NCBI RefSeq assembly: GCF_000283155.1 | Contig: NW_004454180.1 | Location: 21,262,478 to 21,326,477 of the forward strand | Source of the DNA: Ceratotherium simum simum | Taxonomy: Eukaryota; Chordata; Mammalia; Perissodactyla; Rhinocerotidae | Direction: 5' to 3' | Length of the DNA stretch: 64,000 nt | Shown: one piece after another, positions 12,177 through 23,933 of the stretch | Layout of the letters: each line of letters starts with the position of its first letter | Numbering within the stretch: the stretch's first letter is position 1 | Translations under genes and position numbers: made by a program | The notes under the pieces: model-generated | Seen by the model: only the letters and a program-made list of their open reading frames with translations | Told to the model about the DNA's origin: nothing | Database searches by the model: none

Positions 12177-12685
12177 TGTTGGGGCCCAGGGCAGGCCACC
12201 CCAAAATATCCCGCAATGGCATATTAATTATTTTGAATCAAAGTTACTTGAGAAGCAAAAAGGGCTTTCTGACCCCCCTTCTCCATCCCTCTCCAAAGCA
12301 GGAAGTACATCTCCCCTGTGAAAGGTGCTCCTCCTGCATTCTTATCACCAGAGCTGGGGAATTCAGGGCCGAGAAGCCCGCAGAAACAAACCATGCTAAT
12401 TTACCACCTCCAGCCTAAATGCTGGTTAAATTCCTCTCTTATTACGTACCTGAAACCTAAGTTTCTTTGTCTCGTCATTCCTCACAAATTTATTGTTTCT
12501 TTGTGTAAAAGATATATATATTGCCTGCTTAGTTCACTCTCTGAGCATCATTTTCATGATTCTTCCATGTGCATGTAATTAAACTGGGTTTTTCTTCTGT
12601 TAATTTGGTCTTGTGTCAATTTTATTGTTAGTTCAGCCAGAAGAACACAAGAAGGGTAGAAGGGGCAATTTCCTCCTCCCTAACA
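12177..12685 (+). mobile_element. Solo ERV LTR with 4-bp duplication
   Basis: The element starts TGTTGGGGCCCAGGG and ends CCTCCTCCCTAACA. It is flanked by CCTG on both sides (12173-12176 and 12686-12689), the 4-bp target duplication expected for class I (gammaretrovirus-like) ERVs. A TATA-like run lies at 12510-12521 and an ATTAAA polyadenylation signal at 12578-12583. Its last ~80 bases resemble the ends of the LTRs at 6979-7514 and 14697-15466 (TGTCAATTT, then AGAAGAAC and GGGTAGA). No internal viral sequence is present, so it arose by LTR-LTR recombination. Confidence 0.88.
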
Positions 12686-13056
12686 CCTGTAAACTCAGGG
12701 AAGTACTTTAATCCAAGCTTAAAAACAAAAGCAAACGAGGTCAAGGTCAATGAATCATAAAAATAAACAAACAAATCAAAGGGACAAACAAATCTGCACA
12801 GCAAGATAAGTGAAAGCAGTATGGGGTAAACAAAAGAATCAAAAACTAGGAGGAGAGAGACAAGGGGCCAAAGAGAGGACCCTACATGGTCTCAGCACAC
12901 CGGGGTCTTCATACAGTTTTCTGCGTGTGGTGGAAGAGATTATCCCCATATGACTTAGATTGGTATAGTTTTAATCATAGGCACTGTGTAAATTTTATTC
13001 AATTAAAGTATACCATAACACAAAATTTTGTTTTACTTGAACTTTTTTCCTGTAGA
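12686..13056. other. No recognised gene or repeat
   Basis: About 370 bases of AT-rich sequence between an LTR and an ERE. Nothing is supported. Confidence 0.5.
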
Positions 13057-13072
13057 AGGATAACAACAATCT

Positions 13073-13372
13073 TTTTTTTTTTTTTTTTTTTGAGGAAGAT
13101 CAGCCCTGAGCTAACATCCGTGCTAATCCTCCTCTTTTTGCTGAGGAAGACCGGCCCTGAGCTAACATCTATTGCCAATCCTCCTTTTTTTGTTCCCCCA
13201 AAGCCCCAGTAGATAGTTGTATGTCATAGTTGCACATCCTTCTAGCTGCTGTATGTGGGACGTGGCCTCAGCATGGCCGGAGAAGCGGTGCATCGGTGCA
13301 CGCCCGGGATCCGAACCCAGGCCGCCAGTAGCGGAGCGCGAGCCCTTAACAGCTAAGCCACAGGGCTGGCCC
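13073..13372 (-). mobile_element. ERE SINE, long form, exact 16-bp duplication
   Basis: Complete ERE on the minus strand: a tRNA-like head next to 13372 with a GGTTCGGATCC-type B box (plus strand GGATCCGAACC), the CAGCAACTAGAAGGATG and ACTACTGGGG region, two tandem TTAGCTCAGGGC tail units, and a long A tail (T run at 13073-13092). The 16-bp AGGATAACAACAATCT is repeated exactly at 13057-13072 and 13373-13388, showing L1-type target-primed insertion. Confidence 0.98.
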
Positions 13373-13388
13373 AGGATAACAACAATCT

Positions 13389-14109
13389 AAATTTGGTTAA
13401 TAAATTATTGTGCATTTATATAACATTAAAATTATGTTAAATTTTAGTAACTTCACATTTACTATAAATTTTATTTATAAACACCATTAAAATGATGTTA
13501 AAGATGTATATTTATTTCCTATGGTTTACATGTGATATAATGACCATCTCTTGACTTATGATTACCTATGAATATAAAATATATATGCATATTAAAAATA
13601 GTACAGTATAATTTACAGTAAACAAGCACACTCAATGCTGAATCACATCTTTTATAAATCAACACTTTTTTCTTCACTGTCTTTATTTTTCTGAACTGTA
13701 GTAAAGCTATAAAAATTATTTATGACTTTAAGGATGGATGGATCAAATTAACTTTATTTGCATATAAAAACATATTTTAACCTAAGAGAGACAAGAAAAT
13801 CACCTCTAAATGAGTTGAATTAATAAATTAATTATTCTATATATTGGTTAATTTAAAAAATCAAAAGAACATATCATTAGTTTTCACTTCATTAAATGTA
13901 TAGGGAAAGTTTTTTTGGGGAGGTGAGGGATCTTCTGTTAGGCAAGTTGAGCTATGTTTCTATATATAAATACTTTTTTTTCACAATTTAGTCATAGTCT
14001 TGAGAAATAAAATGAAAATATGAAAAACAAATTAGTGATAGCCTAATAAAGAAAATCATGAAAACCTATTGAAAGAGAACACATCATATAAATATAAGTT
14101 ACTAGATGG
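13389..14109. other. No recognised gene or repeat
   Basis: Very AT-rich sequence, possibly including the diverged start of the L1 fragment that follows. Nothing specific is supported. Confidence 0.5.
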
Positions 14110-14610
14110 AAAATTAAAGATTTAAAAATTTCCCCCAAGTTAATGTATAACTTTCATGCAATTACTATGATATATTAATTTGAGGAATTTTTTGGCTTAA
14201 AAAGTGATTCCATAGGTAATCACAAAAATAATGAAACAAAGGCAGTCAAGAACGTACTGAAAATAAAATGAGGAAGTAGTTTCATTGTTTAATATAATGT
14301 TATTACATTAACAATATAATGTTTTCCAAAAGCAACTCAACACACTAAAGAATTACAAATCAGCGGGGAAGTGAGTGTTTTTAAAATATGGTGTTGGACA
14401 ATTAAGAAAATGTTTGGAAAAAATAGGAATAATACAAAATAGACTTACATGAAGATGGACTTTAAAAAATAGCAGATGGACTGAAAAGATAAATGAACAA
14501 AATAAAAACACAAATATTAGAAAAAATAGAGGTAAATGTGAGTATTTATTATAGCCTTGAGTTTAGTAGCCTCTCTTTGTATAAAGATAAATGAATCATG
14601 AAAAAAATAT
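14110..14610 (+). mobile_element. Old L1 ORF2 fragment
   Basis: The order of motifs fits the C-terminal half of L1 ORF2: CCCAAGTTAATGTATAACTTT with CATGCAAT, a TAAAAAGTGATTC segment, ATATGGTGTTGGACAATTA, then AGCAGATGGACTGAAAAGAT, AATATTAGAAAAAATAGAGG and ATTATAGCCTTGAGTTTAG. It is heavily diverged. Confidence 0.7.
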
Positions 14611-14696
14611 TGACTCTGATCTCTTGCACTGTCAACTCTGGATTATCTGTTTGTCCAGGGTAAATAGTTGCTGAACTGCAATGAAGGGAATGGAAG

Positions 14697-15466
14697 TGAA
14701 GGGGAACAAAATTTGCCACCCCAAAGTATATTTCTTCAACAGGACTATTTTGGAATGAGTACTTTTAAGAAAGAAAAGACTCAGGGCTGTCCTGGTGGCA
14801 TAGTGGTTGTTTGTGCGCTATGTTTTAGTAGCTCGGGGTTCACAGGTTCTGATCCTGGGCACAGACCTGCACACTGCTCATCAAGCCATGCTGTAGGGGC
14901 ATCCCACATACAAAATAGAAGAAAATTGGCACAGATGTTAGCTCAGGGCCAATCTTCCTAGCCAAGAAAAAGAAAAAAAAAACAAAAACCTCAATGTTTT
15001 TCTTGTTACCTCCCCCTTAACTGCCTAACAGAATTTAGATAAATGGCCTTTAACAGAAACAGAGCCATCACAAGAGATATCTACAAAGAATACGGGCTAA
15101 GTGTAGCAGAGGAGACTTCACAGGGACTCGAGATCAAAGTCCTCTCCATGTCCCATCTCTGCAAGTCATGGCAAACATTTGTTTATTAATCATTTGCCTT
15201 TCCCTCTCCATCTGAATTGCCTTCCTCCACTTTGAAGTCCCAAACCACTACCCCCAACATTTTCTCTTGTCTTTAGCTGAAGATCATATTTAAGGGGAGG
15301 GCTACAGCCATTTTGGTGAGTTACCCGGTTTTCCTGGGTTTCTTCCGTGTGTACATATTATTAAACTTTCTTCGATTTTATCCTGTTATTCTGTCTCATG
15401 TCAATTTAATTCTTAGACCAGCAAGAAGAACCTAGAGGGTAGAGGAAAATTTCTTTCTTCCCTACA
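14697..15466 (+). mobile_element. Solo ERV LTR, unassigned family (copy B), split by ERE
   Basis: Second copy of the family at 6979-7514, here on the plus strand. It starts TGAAGGGGAACAAAATTTG, ends TTCTTCCCTACA, and is split near its 5' end by an ERE. Without the ERE it is about 560 bases, close to copy A (536). A TATA-like ATATTTAAG lies at 15287-15295 and ATTAAA at 15360-15365. The flanks show no clear 4-bp duplication. No internal viral genes are present. Confidence 0.87.
14784..14988 (+). mobile_element. ERE SINE, divergent short form, inside LTR
   Basis: Head GGGCTGTCCTGGTGGCATAG, a tRNA-like block, GCCATGCTGTAGGGGCATCC, then a tail with ATGTTAGCTCAGGGCCAATC and an A-rich end. It interrupts the LTR at 14697-15466 and so is younger than that LTR. 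The duplication around it is not clear. Confidence 0.93.
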
Positions 15467-16701
15467 CAGGTGAAGCCTTAGGTGCTACTGATGTTCTAGC
15501 AGGGAGCAGAAATCTTCCCATTATGGGCTGGGCTAGCATCTGGAAATCAACACTGATGTGTTCAGAATTAAGGTTACGTGTTGGTTTCAGAGAAGTGCTT
15601 GATCTCAGATCTCTGTGACCCCTAGGAAGGGTGGTTAACAACAGCTCCTTTGAATTGTCTCTGTTCTCCTTAGTTTTAGAGAAGCTATGACATGGTTGAG
15701 TGATTGTTAGGAAATCAACACCTATTACCCCTGAGGCCCCAAGCCACAGAAGACACTAAAGATCAGGAAGGCTTCCTCTAGTGCCTCACTTTAGGACTCG
15801 CTGACTTAAACTCTAGACCTGATCCCTCAGGAGCAGAACAAGATAAATTTGAAAACACATTCAAAAGAGATCAGAAATCTGAGAGGAAAAAGACACATAC
15901 ATTCAGGAATATAGAGTTGGAGCATGACAGAGAACAATTGAACAACACATAATTTATGTCAAAGTATGACAGCCATTCAAAATGCATGTGGAAAAAATAA
16001 ACTTGAAAAACTTGCAGCATAATGGATTTTACCTTATTATATAAATGAATCTTGCAAATTAAATGGCAATTCCAATGTTTAAAAACTGAGCAAAGACACT
16101 AACCCTGAGGCCAAAATGCATATTACAAACATCGTCTACTTCACCAACAACCAACAATTACCAATTAAAATGTGCTATATACTTGAGCTATGAAAGACTG
16201 TATTTCATAAAAACTGAGGCCATTATTTCTGAGGTGTACCGTTATGTTTTGTAAACACTGTAAGAAAATAAATTGCCAGTCACACTGTGTTATGGCACAA
16301 TGCTATGAAACAATCGCTTGCGAATTGTATCTCAAGTTCAGAGATTGGAACATGAACGAATGGTTGGAATAGAAAGAAAATCACACAAAAAATTACTGGT
16401 TAAAAATGTTTTTACGTTTCTTATATTGTCTTCAAAGGGTTATTAGAAAAATGTTATTTTAACAATAAAAGGAAGGTGAGTAAAAAATGCAGTGACTTAG
16501 GAAACAAAATTGCAAAACATTCTTGTGACATACCTGAATAAATGTGTCCACTAATTCCTTACAGAGACGTATTGGAAGTTCATATCAGAGTACTACATTA
16601 TTTTTAATTTATTGCATATTATTCTGCATAAGTTAAAGAAAATAAATTACAATGAATATTCACATCAAATTATAATGAGTTAATTCATCTTATTGCATTC
16701 A
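15467..16701. other. No recognised gene or repeat
   Basis: About 1.2 kb of AT-rich sequence. The segment 16000-16220 has a faint L1 ORF2 feel but too little similarity to call. Confidence 0.45.
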
Positions 16702-16728
16702 GTGTGTGTGTGTGTGTGCGTGTGTGTA
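16702..16728. repeat. (GT)n microsatellite
   Basis: A TG/GT run of about 13 units interrupted once by CG. Confidence 0.95.
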
Positions 16729-16853
16729 GGAAGCATGAAAGTTCATCCAAAGGAAAATGTTTTGTAAAATATTACATGATATATAGAAAAATGAGTTACT
16801 CACTACTCAAAATTACTATTGGGCTGGTTTTAGGACTAGTAGAGGTTTCTTAT

Positions 16854-16938
16854 TTTTCTTTTCCTTTCTCCCTCCCTCCCTGTTTCCCTTTCTTCCTTTC
16901 TTCCTTCCTTTCTCCCTCCCTCCCCCTCTCCTTTTTTT
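16854..16938. repeat. Pyrimidine (CCTT/CCCT)-rich tract
   Basis: About 85 bases almost entirely C and T on the plus strand, made of CCCT and TTCC units and ending in a T run. The serine/proline-rich frames across it are composition artefacts. Confidence 0.95.
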
Positions 16939-17339
16939 TGGTAAAGAGAAAGCAAGAAGGAGAGGAAAAAAAAATGCATCAATGTATATTTTAGATGACA
17001 TATTGACAAATGGAAAATTAGTGATTCATGCAAAATCATATAACTTTGAATGTAAACTATCTATTCCACACTGATAGAAAGAGCTCATGTTTGTGGAGGT
17101 GTGAAAAATTTCCCAAAAGCACGTAAAAAAAGATGAGAAAAGTGGAATATTTCAGACTAAGGTATATTTCAGAGATGTAGTGTTACCGATTCCTAAGTGA
17201 CCGGTGACCAGAAAGTAGATCCTTTTGCCCAGAGCCACTCTCACAAATAGAACGAGACTGGGTTAAGAATAGCAGAGCAGAAATTTTCTTCATGGATCAA
17301 TGAATGGAAGAGGCAGAGTTCGTGCTCTAAAACACCTTC
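16939..17339. other. No recognised gene or repeat
   Basis: About 400 bases with no feature that I can support. Confidence 0.5.
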
Positions 17340-17590
17340 TGTCTTAATGGAAGGTGAGCAGGATTCTCATGGGATGTAAAGGGGGAGGGGTCTCCACGTC
17401 ATCGCTCGAGGCAGGGCATTTGGCTCATGCACAGATCTTCCGTTCTTGCACTCGGGCACTTTTTGCACACATTTCCTTTTGTGCATGGCACCCCATTGCC
17501 ATCTTGGACCTTTCTGGTTTGGACCGGTTCTGCAGTTTGGTCATCTGGCCGTGTCCTGCTGTGGTTCCTATAAGCAAGCACAACTTAAAA
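17340..17590. other. CpG-richer segment of unknown origin
   Basis: About 250 bases with roughly eight CpG sites (for example in CACGTCATCGCTCGAGG and GGACCGGTTC) in a region otherwise nearly free of CpG. An AATAAA follows at about 17677. It might be a decayed LTR or other GC-rich transposon. An 88-residue open frame (17354-17620) shows no known domain, and I do not call it a gene. Confidence 0.45.
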
Positions 17591-19810
17591 ACAAAGCATT
17601 GGACGTGGAAAATGTTTTAGGGACTTCTCTGGATGACAGTAGTAAAAAAATTCTCAAACTTTTCTTATATCACAAATAAACCTTCAATCAGTGGGTACAT
17701 TTTGTTTTAAGAATAATGATTCCATGAATCTGTAAATATTATTTATGTTAAATTTCAGGAATTCAAACAACACAGAAAGTGCGAAGGAATAGTAAACTAT
17801 TTCTTGAAATTCCTTCATTGAGAAATAACCATCATTAACTCAGTTGAATATGATTTCAGTCACTTCTTTGTGTCTACACAGAAGGAAACATACTGAGAGA
17901 AGTAGACTGTTGGGCAGAAATTCAAATGAAAATTATATACTATATAAACTATATAAGTATACTATATAATATAAAACCATGACATTTAGTTTTAATTTAA
18001 TTTATAAGAAAACAACACAAGTGAAATCAAATTAACTGTTGAATTTGAAATAAATATTTCTTCATCTTAATAGATTGTGTTTACTTGTATATTCCTCGAA
18101 GGCAAATTGAAAAGATTATAGAACATTTATACACTGTAGTCATTTTTTAAACACCATGTTACAAATTTAGAAAGTACTATTTAATCTCCTGCTGTAAGAT
18201 AATCAAATTACTCTTCTCTCATTGATTGCCATCTACCCAATCTTTAAGTTTGAATGTTGACAACATTTTTATTTTAATAAGTTTATGTATTTCCATTATG
18301 TAGAATGTCGCTACTTCTCTTCTGAGTTGTTAGTATTAATTCTAGATGTGGATTCCATATCACATTGTCTTAGTGTCTCTCTTCCTGATTTATGTATTTT
18401 GATTGAGCACTAGATCGTCCGGATTTTGATATAAAGGCTTTTTTCCCCTCTCCTTTTTTGTGTTTTTTCTTAAGGACTCAGGGATGTTATTTCTTGTTTA
18501 GGAATATCTGTCTATTGCCTTTAGAGTTCCACCATTCCTTAATTGAGTATTTTCTTTCTGAGTTACACTTTATTTTCCTCTGAACTTTGTAGACTGCCCA
18601 TTGGGGTTTTATATTGAATGTGGAAAATTCAAGGAAAGCGCATTCAGCAAGTTAAGAGGCAAGGAGCATGGTTGATTCCACATAAGTCTTAAATTCAGAT
18701 TTGAGGGTTTGCTATTTCCTTATTTCAGTGCATTTCAAAAGATGAGAGGAATGATATTTAAATCAGTCAATTGTGGCCTCTACTCACTCTCATTTAGGAG
18801 TCTGGAATGGGCCACCAATGTTTGCACAGAATGTATATCAAGATCTTTAGCTTTTTAAATGAATCACTTTGGCTTCTCCACTCATATCAGTGGGGGAAAT
18901 GATTTGAGCACCTCAAAGTTGGTGAGTTACTGCCTCTCTAGTGTTACAAATGCCTCCTGCTTTGGAAGCTTAATTACTGGGGTCACGAATTTTTAGTCTT
19001 TTAAGTGCTTCTATTTTTTTTTTTTTAAGTGCTTCTAGAGTATGTTTTGTTACACTTATCTCTCCCCATTGCCTTTCTCAAATGGACTAGCCCTCTTTGC
19101 ACACTGCCTCCTCCTTCAGTTAAGTCAACAACCTCTTAAAACTGGGGAGTTGATATGGCAACTTTTTATACTTACGGCAACACAGGAAGAATCTTTTCCT
19201 AAACTTTCCTACATTATGACTTGGAACATATGCTACTAACACATGAGAGGCAAGGGTATGACAAAGGAAAAAGAAAAGAGAGATCTGTGGCTGGCAATCT
19301 TCACCACACAGACAAGAACTTCATAAGTAGTTTCTCAAGCAATAAATATGTTCTGTACAGACTATCCACAAAACAGCCATTGCTGCTCCTCTTAACAGTG
19401 ACAAGGCCCTGGGGTATCACAGGCTGTTACACAAGCAACAAAGTCATGTTCCCAAGTCCCTAGTTTGACAAAAGGAAAACAGTGGAATACAGCGAAAGCT
19501 AATTAAACTTCCCTTAAATGGAATATGGGCAAACTGGATGTTTACTTAGATTTAGTTCTGGAAATTAACAATGCAAACAAGATTGTAAGGAGAGTATTTA
19601 AAACTTCTTCAGAGGATAAACTGTTTTCAATCAAACATAATAAAAAGAACAATTTATTTGCAAATAATTAATGTGTTAAAATGAACTTTTTCTCATCTAG
19701 TAGTTATAGCATCACCCTATGGACAGCTACCAAGCACAAGCTAATTTATTTTTTATTTAACTGATAAACATTAAGTAAAACTGAAAAAAAAAAACCTCTG
19801 AATTTGTAAA
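17591..19810. other. No recognised gene or repeat family
   Basis: About 2.2 kb of AT-rich sequence. It contains the small poly(T) insertion listed separately at 18999-19037. Open frames near 19042-19463 are short and unrecognised. Confidence 0.5.
18999..19037 (-). repeat. 15-bp duplication flanking a T run (possible poly(A)-only insertion)
   Basis: The 15-mer TTTTAAGTGCTTCTA occurs exactly at 18999-19013 and 19023-19037, separated by T residues (whole T run 19014-19026). This is the layout of a retrotransposition event that inserted only a poly(A) tail on the minus strand with a 15-bp target duplication. Replication slippage is the alternative. Confidence 0.6.
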
Positions 19811-19881
19811 GAATTCCATAATTCTTTAATAGAATTCCATAATTCTTTAATTCCATAATTCAGAATTCCATAATTCTGAAT
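19811..19881. repeat. Short tandem repeat of GAATTCCATAATTC units
   Basis: The unit GAATTCCATAATTC recurs with its spacer at 19811, 19832 and 19863, and a shortened copy begins at about 19849. Unit spacing is about 14-21 bases. Each unit is itself an imperfect palindrome. Confidence 0.9.
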
Positions 19882-22309
19882 CTTTATTAGTTCAGACTGG
19901 CTTTCAGCCCAAATAATTATTCATTTATTTAGTTTAATAAATATTTCTTTAACATCTGCTGTGGATAAGCCACTATAACAGATTACATAAATTTTTCATT
20001 AAAGCATGGTTTTATTATATGTATAAATTTTATTTATAAAAATAATGGAGAAATTTAAACATTGCATATATGAATTTATAGGGAGACAACATGTGCAGAG
20101 ATAAAGAATGGATTTCTGGCTACCTAGACTGAAGCCTAAGGGTGTATAGTATGGTGTGCACTTCACATGTCTACTTTGGTTCTTAGTTTTGTAGGACCAT
20201 AGACATGAATTATCATTTCCACCAAAGTGGATTTTGTTCTTGGAGACAAGTCAACACAAACAAATCCTGAAGAGATTGATGTAGAAATCATAATTTTCTT
20301 TATTGAATCATAAGGGATTTATTTTTAATACCAGAATATGACTATCTTTGGTTAAATTTTTCCAGAAATTTTATTTTGTTTTTATTGGTTTGCCACAGAC
20401 TTATTGAGAATATTATGGGATAATCTTAAATATTTAATTAGTTTAATTTAATTGATTTTTTCAATTAAAGTGCGATGTTATATGGAAAAATATAGTATAT
20501 GACTATCTGTTTTTCGGTAAAACAATTGTACCAGATAAAAGCATCCATCAGATTCTAGTTGAATAACTGTTAAGGAAACCAGCCAAAAAATTTCTATTCT
20601 TCAAAGTATATTTAAACTTCATGGAAAATATAATATACCTACTTCTCGAGGTGAAAGGAACACATTTGTTGTTTAAGAGTACCTCAAACTGATCGGAAAA
20701 CTGCGGACATCAATCATAGAATTAGAGGAGGCCCTATATAAGCAGCAAGTGTATCCATATTCTAAGATGAACGATGTTGAGAGCTGGAGAAAGAGGCTCC
20801 TGATGGTGTGACCCTGTTCCCAAGAGTCTTTGAGGCTCAAATGAATAGAGGCTGCCTTGTGGTTTCATTTTTCAGCTAAATCTTTCCAGTGAGGGTTTAG
20901 TTCGTGGAAACTGCTTCCAACAGATGATACTTGGCAAATCCATTTTGTGTGACATTTTTCTCACTTCCTATTAAAGACTTCTCTCACAAATACACATAGA
21001 ACACTTAATTCTGAGGATGCCCAGGAAGTAGTAAATCACTTTCCTTCTTCACTATTGCCTTTCTTGTTTTTTGGAAGACATCCCTCCTCAGTCTAAGAAA
21101 AAGAATAGCAGAGAAACAGTACATGGCCACCTTTAAATACTCAGCATCCTCATTATGAAATGATGGCTACCTATTTCCATGTTTCTTATTCAGGAGAGAA
21201 CATAGTCCTGGGGGATATTATTCTTTCAGAATGTTGGGCTGTTTCAAGAGGATCAGCATAGATAGGTTAACAATTGTTTTTCTCATCAAACTAATGGTTA
21301 GTGAAAGTTATTTCAGTACGCTATTGGGATGTGCATAATTTTTAGTATGTAAGAATGCTTCAGGATACTTTTTTATCTGTCTTTTTAGGTTTTTGTGGTC
21401 GTACACTGGCAGAATGTTTGTGAGTGGTTGATGCTTTGGCTCAATTTGAACTGGAAGTAGCCCTTTCTTTTTAGAGGTAGTACTACTGGCTTTAATATGT
21501 GTCATTTTAAAAGTTTCCAAGAAAAATACTGCCTCCATATATCACTAAGAAAACTGTGGCTTGTAACACGCAAACAAGAGCTATATTGCCCATAAAGATA
21601 GTATAAAACGCATTATTTATATGAATAGTTTTATTAGTTCAGTACAAGAAATAGTGATTATAAGTCCCTTACATATATCAGTAAACTTAACCATATTTTA
21701 CATCTTTAAAAGAGAAGGAAGAAAGGAAGGAAAAAAGGAAAAAAAATACTTCAAATAATGCATTGGTATACCTAAGATTTGTGATAGTCAATTTATAGAA
21801 AACAAGCAGGTTAGTTAACTGTAGGCTTATTGTGGTGATTGAGATCATGATAATCATTATTCATAGCAGAAGAATAAAGAAAACATTAACTGTTTGTGGA
21901 AATATGTAAAATATAGCACCTAGTGAAAATGTAAATAAAACCATAATCAGCAAAAACACCCTATCAATGACCATGGATTTACCAAACATCATAATATATG
22001 AAGATTATATGTCAGAAATGAGCCCATGAGTATGCTGTTAAAAGTTCTCTGCAGAAAAACCTTAGCTTATTTTTTTATATTAAATGTTGATATTTGATAT
22101 ATTGAAAGTTGATATTAAAATATATTGGAATAATTATGGAACATACTATTAAAATCCATCAGACACACTACAAATTATGTGATTTAAAACAATAAAAATG
22201 TAAAAATAAAGTTTATAAAAAATTTAAAAATATTGTTGTAAATATATAGGCATCCACATTAATATCAACATCACAGATAAAATATGAAGAGCTCAACTTG
22301 TATATATGT
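19882..22309. other. No recognised gene or repeat
   Basis: About 2.4 kb of mostly AT-rich unique-looking sequence, with a GGAAA-rich patch at 21711-21747. The segment 20640-21300 is less AT-rich but shows no exon-like structure that I can support. Confidence 0.5.
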
Positions 22310-22790
22310 GTATCTGTTAAGACTGCATTTGCCAATATTAATGGAGACACAAAACGAAAGTGCCTTCAACAAGGTGGAGATTTGCTTTCCTTTCACAAAA
22401 TCGGAAGTCTGCAGGGAGCCAATCTAAGGCTGGTGGGTATGGGGCTACATGGAAACACCATCGTGCCTGATCCCCTCTGTCTTCCCGTTCTGCCATCCTA
22501 AGCATGAGGATTCTGTTCACGAGATGGTTTTGCAGTCATACTTTTGCTGCTGGAGCGTTGCCATAAGGACTAGATTCCCAAGCAGGAAAGACAGTACTTC
22601 AAAGCTCTAATGTACGGACTTGTCAACTCAGTAAGCATGCGTGGTAAACCTCTCTTGGCAGAACCACCACTCAATGACTTTTTTCCTTGGCCACCTATTT
22701 TTATGAGTTGCTAGAAAAATATAGGCTTTTAGCCGGGCCCAATGATGCACCCCAACAGTGTAAGAGTTTGTGAGTAACAGAGGTAGGATA
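22310..22790 (-). repeat. Candidate decayed LTR or DNA repeat
   Basis: The layout of a GGAGATTTGCTTTCCTTTCAC segment, an AGTCTGCAGGGAGCC segment, CTGTCTTCCCGTTCTGCC and CCCAAGCAGGAAAGA recalls antisense ends of common mammalian LTR-type repeats, and the segment is less AT-rich than its flanks. I cannot assign a family. Confidence 0.35.
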
Positions 22791-23919
22791 TTAGGCAAAC
22801 AAACATCAACCTGTTTTCCAATCTGTTACTCAGATCTAGCAACACGAAGAAAAGGACAAGTGCACGAGGAAGGATGCTGCATTTCAATAACTGAATGTCT
22901 TACGCTAAAAAGATTTTGTGTTTTATATTTGAGAGACAGTGTAAAACATTTTAAATAGTTCAATTCCACCAGAAAAGTTCTTTTTCTCCCTATCTTCTAA
23001 TTCTTTGGGATTTAAAAAAATTTCTATTGTTTTCTTCCTCTACAGCATTGACAGGTATTCGGTGCATTTCAAATCTTTTAACGGTTTCTCTCAATATTTT
23101 AAAAAACTACAAAATTTAAAATTTATGATTTTAATACCTTCTTACAAAAGATATTAGAACTTATGATATTTGAATTTTAGTCTACCTCCCTATTGTTTTA
23201 TAGTATTTTCCCAATATTTCCATTCTGTATTTTTATTTACCACCCAAATTACCCATTATTGCTGCTGCTTTAGACTAAAATCAATATTAGTTTAGATTTG
23301 GCCCCTAGTTTCTCATTTTCTTCTTTAGCACATTTTTCTTTTTTTCTGACTACACGTAACATCTTCGTTGTGTTCTTTTACAGTTTCACTGTGCTATATC
23401 TCTGTGGGTATTTTCTCTTTTCTAATTTATTTTACTTGGGGGGGGGTGTTTCTTCTGAATCGGAAGTTCCCTGTTTTCAATCAATTCCATAATATGCTCG
23501 GGCATTTTCTTTCTAATATTCTGTCTCCCTTTTCTATTCCCTCCATCTGCAAAGGTAAACACAGACATAGTACAGCTTCACAGTTTATTTTCCATGTTTC
23601 TGATCCTGTCAATCACATACATTTTTTCTCTTTCTATTCCAATGGCCAGGTCCTGGATGTAGGAATGGGGCGTGGTGAATGGATTGCGTGTGTTTTGGCC
23701 AGCGTTGTATTTCTTTTGCAGGATTGTGCAATATTGTGTGATGCTAACCCTCCAGACTGGTGCTGACACGCCGATTTTAAGTGACTTTCATTTATGTATA
23801 CAGAGGACTAAAGAAACTTCGCATGCACAGACTAGAAAATAAAACAAATACATAGTTATCCCTTTTCTATGTATTCTTCTGTCTTCATTGATATTTGACT
23901 CTGCCTTACATGAGCATAT
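22791..23919. other. No recognised gene or repeat
   Basis: About 1.1 kb of T-rich sequence with a run of nine G at 23438-23446. A 132-residue open frame at 23368-23766 has no recognisable domain and sits in T-rich sequence. Confidence 0.5.
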
Positions 23920-23933
23920 GCATAGTATTTTTT

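Noticed and set aside
12886..13212. Recurring peptide around SPELTSVLILLFLLRKTG in several open frames
   Set aside because: It recurs at 23.9 and 59.7 kb because all are the antisense of the ERE tail. It is a SINE by-product, not a protein family.
7514..14697. The two related LTRs as the ends of one provirus
   Set aside because: They are in opposite orientation, and the DNA between them is old L1, MIR, ERE and another LTR with no retroviral genes.
19811..19881. CRISPR-like array
   Set aside because: Units are 14 bases with tiny, unequal spacers in a mammalian genome. It is a simple tandem repeat.
23368..23766. 132-residue open frame as a possible gene
   Set aside because: T-rich sequence, no recognised domain, no exon signals that I can support and no known relative. 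Frames of this size arise by chance in AT-rich mammalian DNA.
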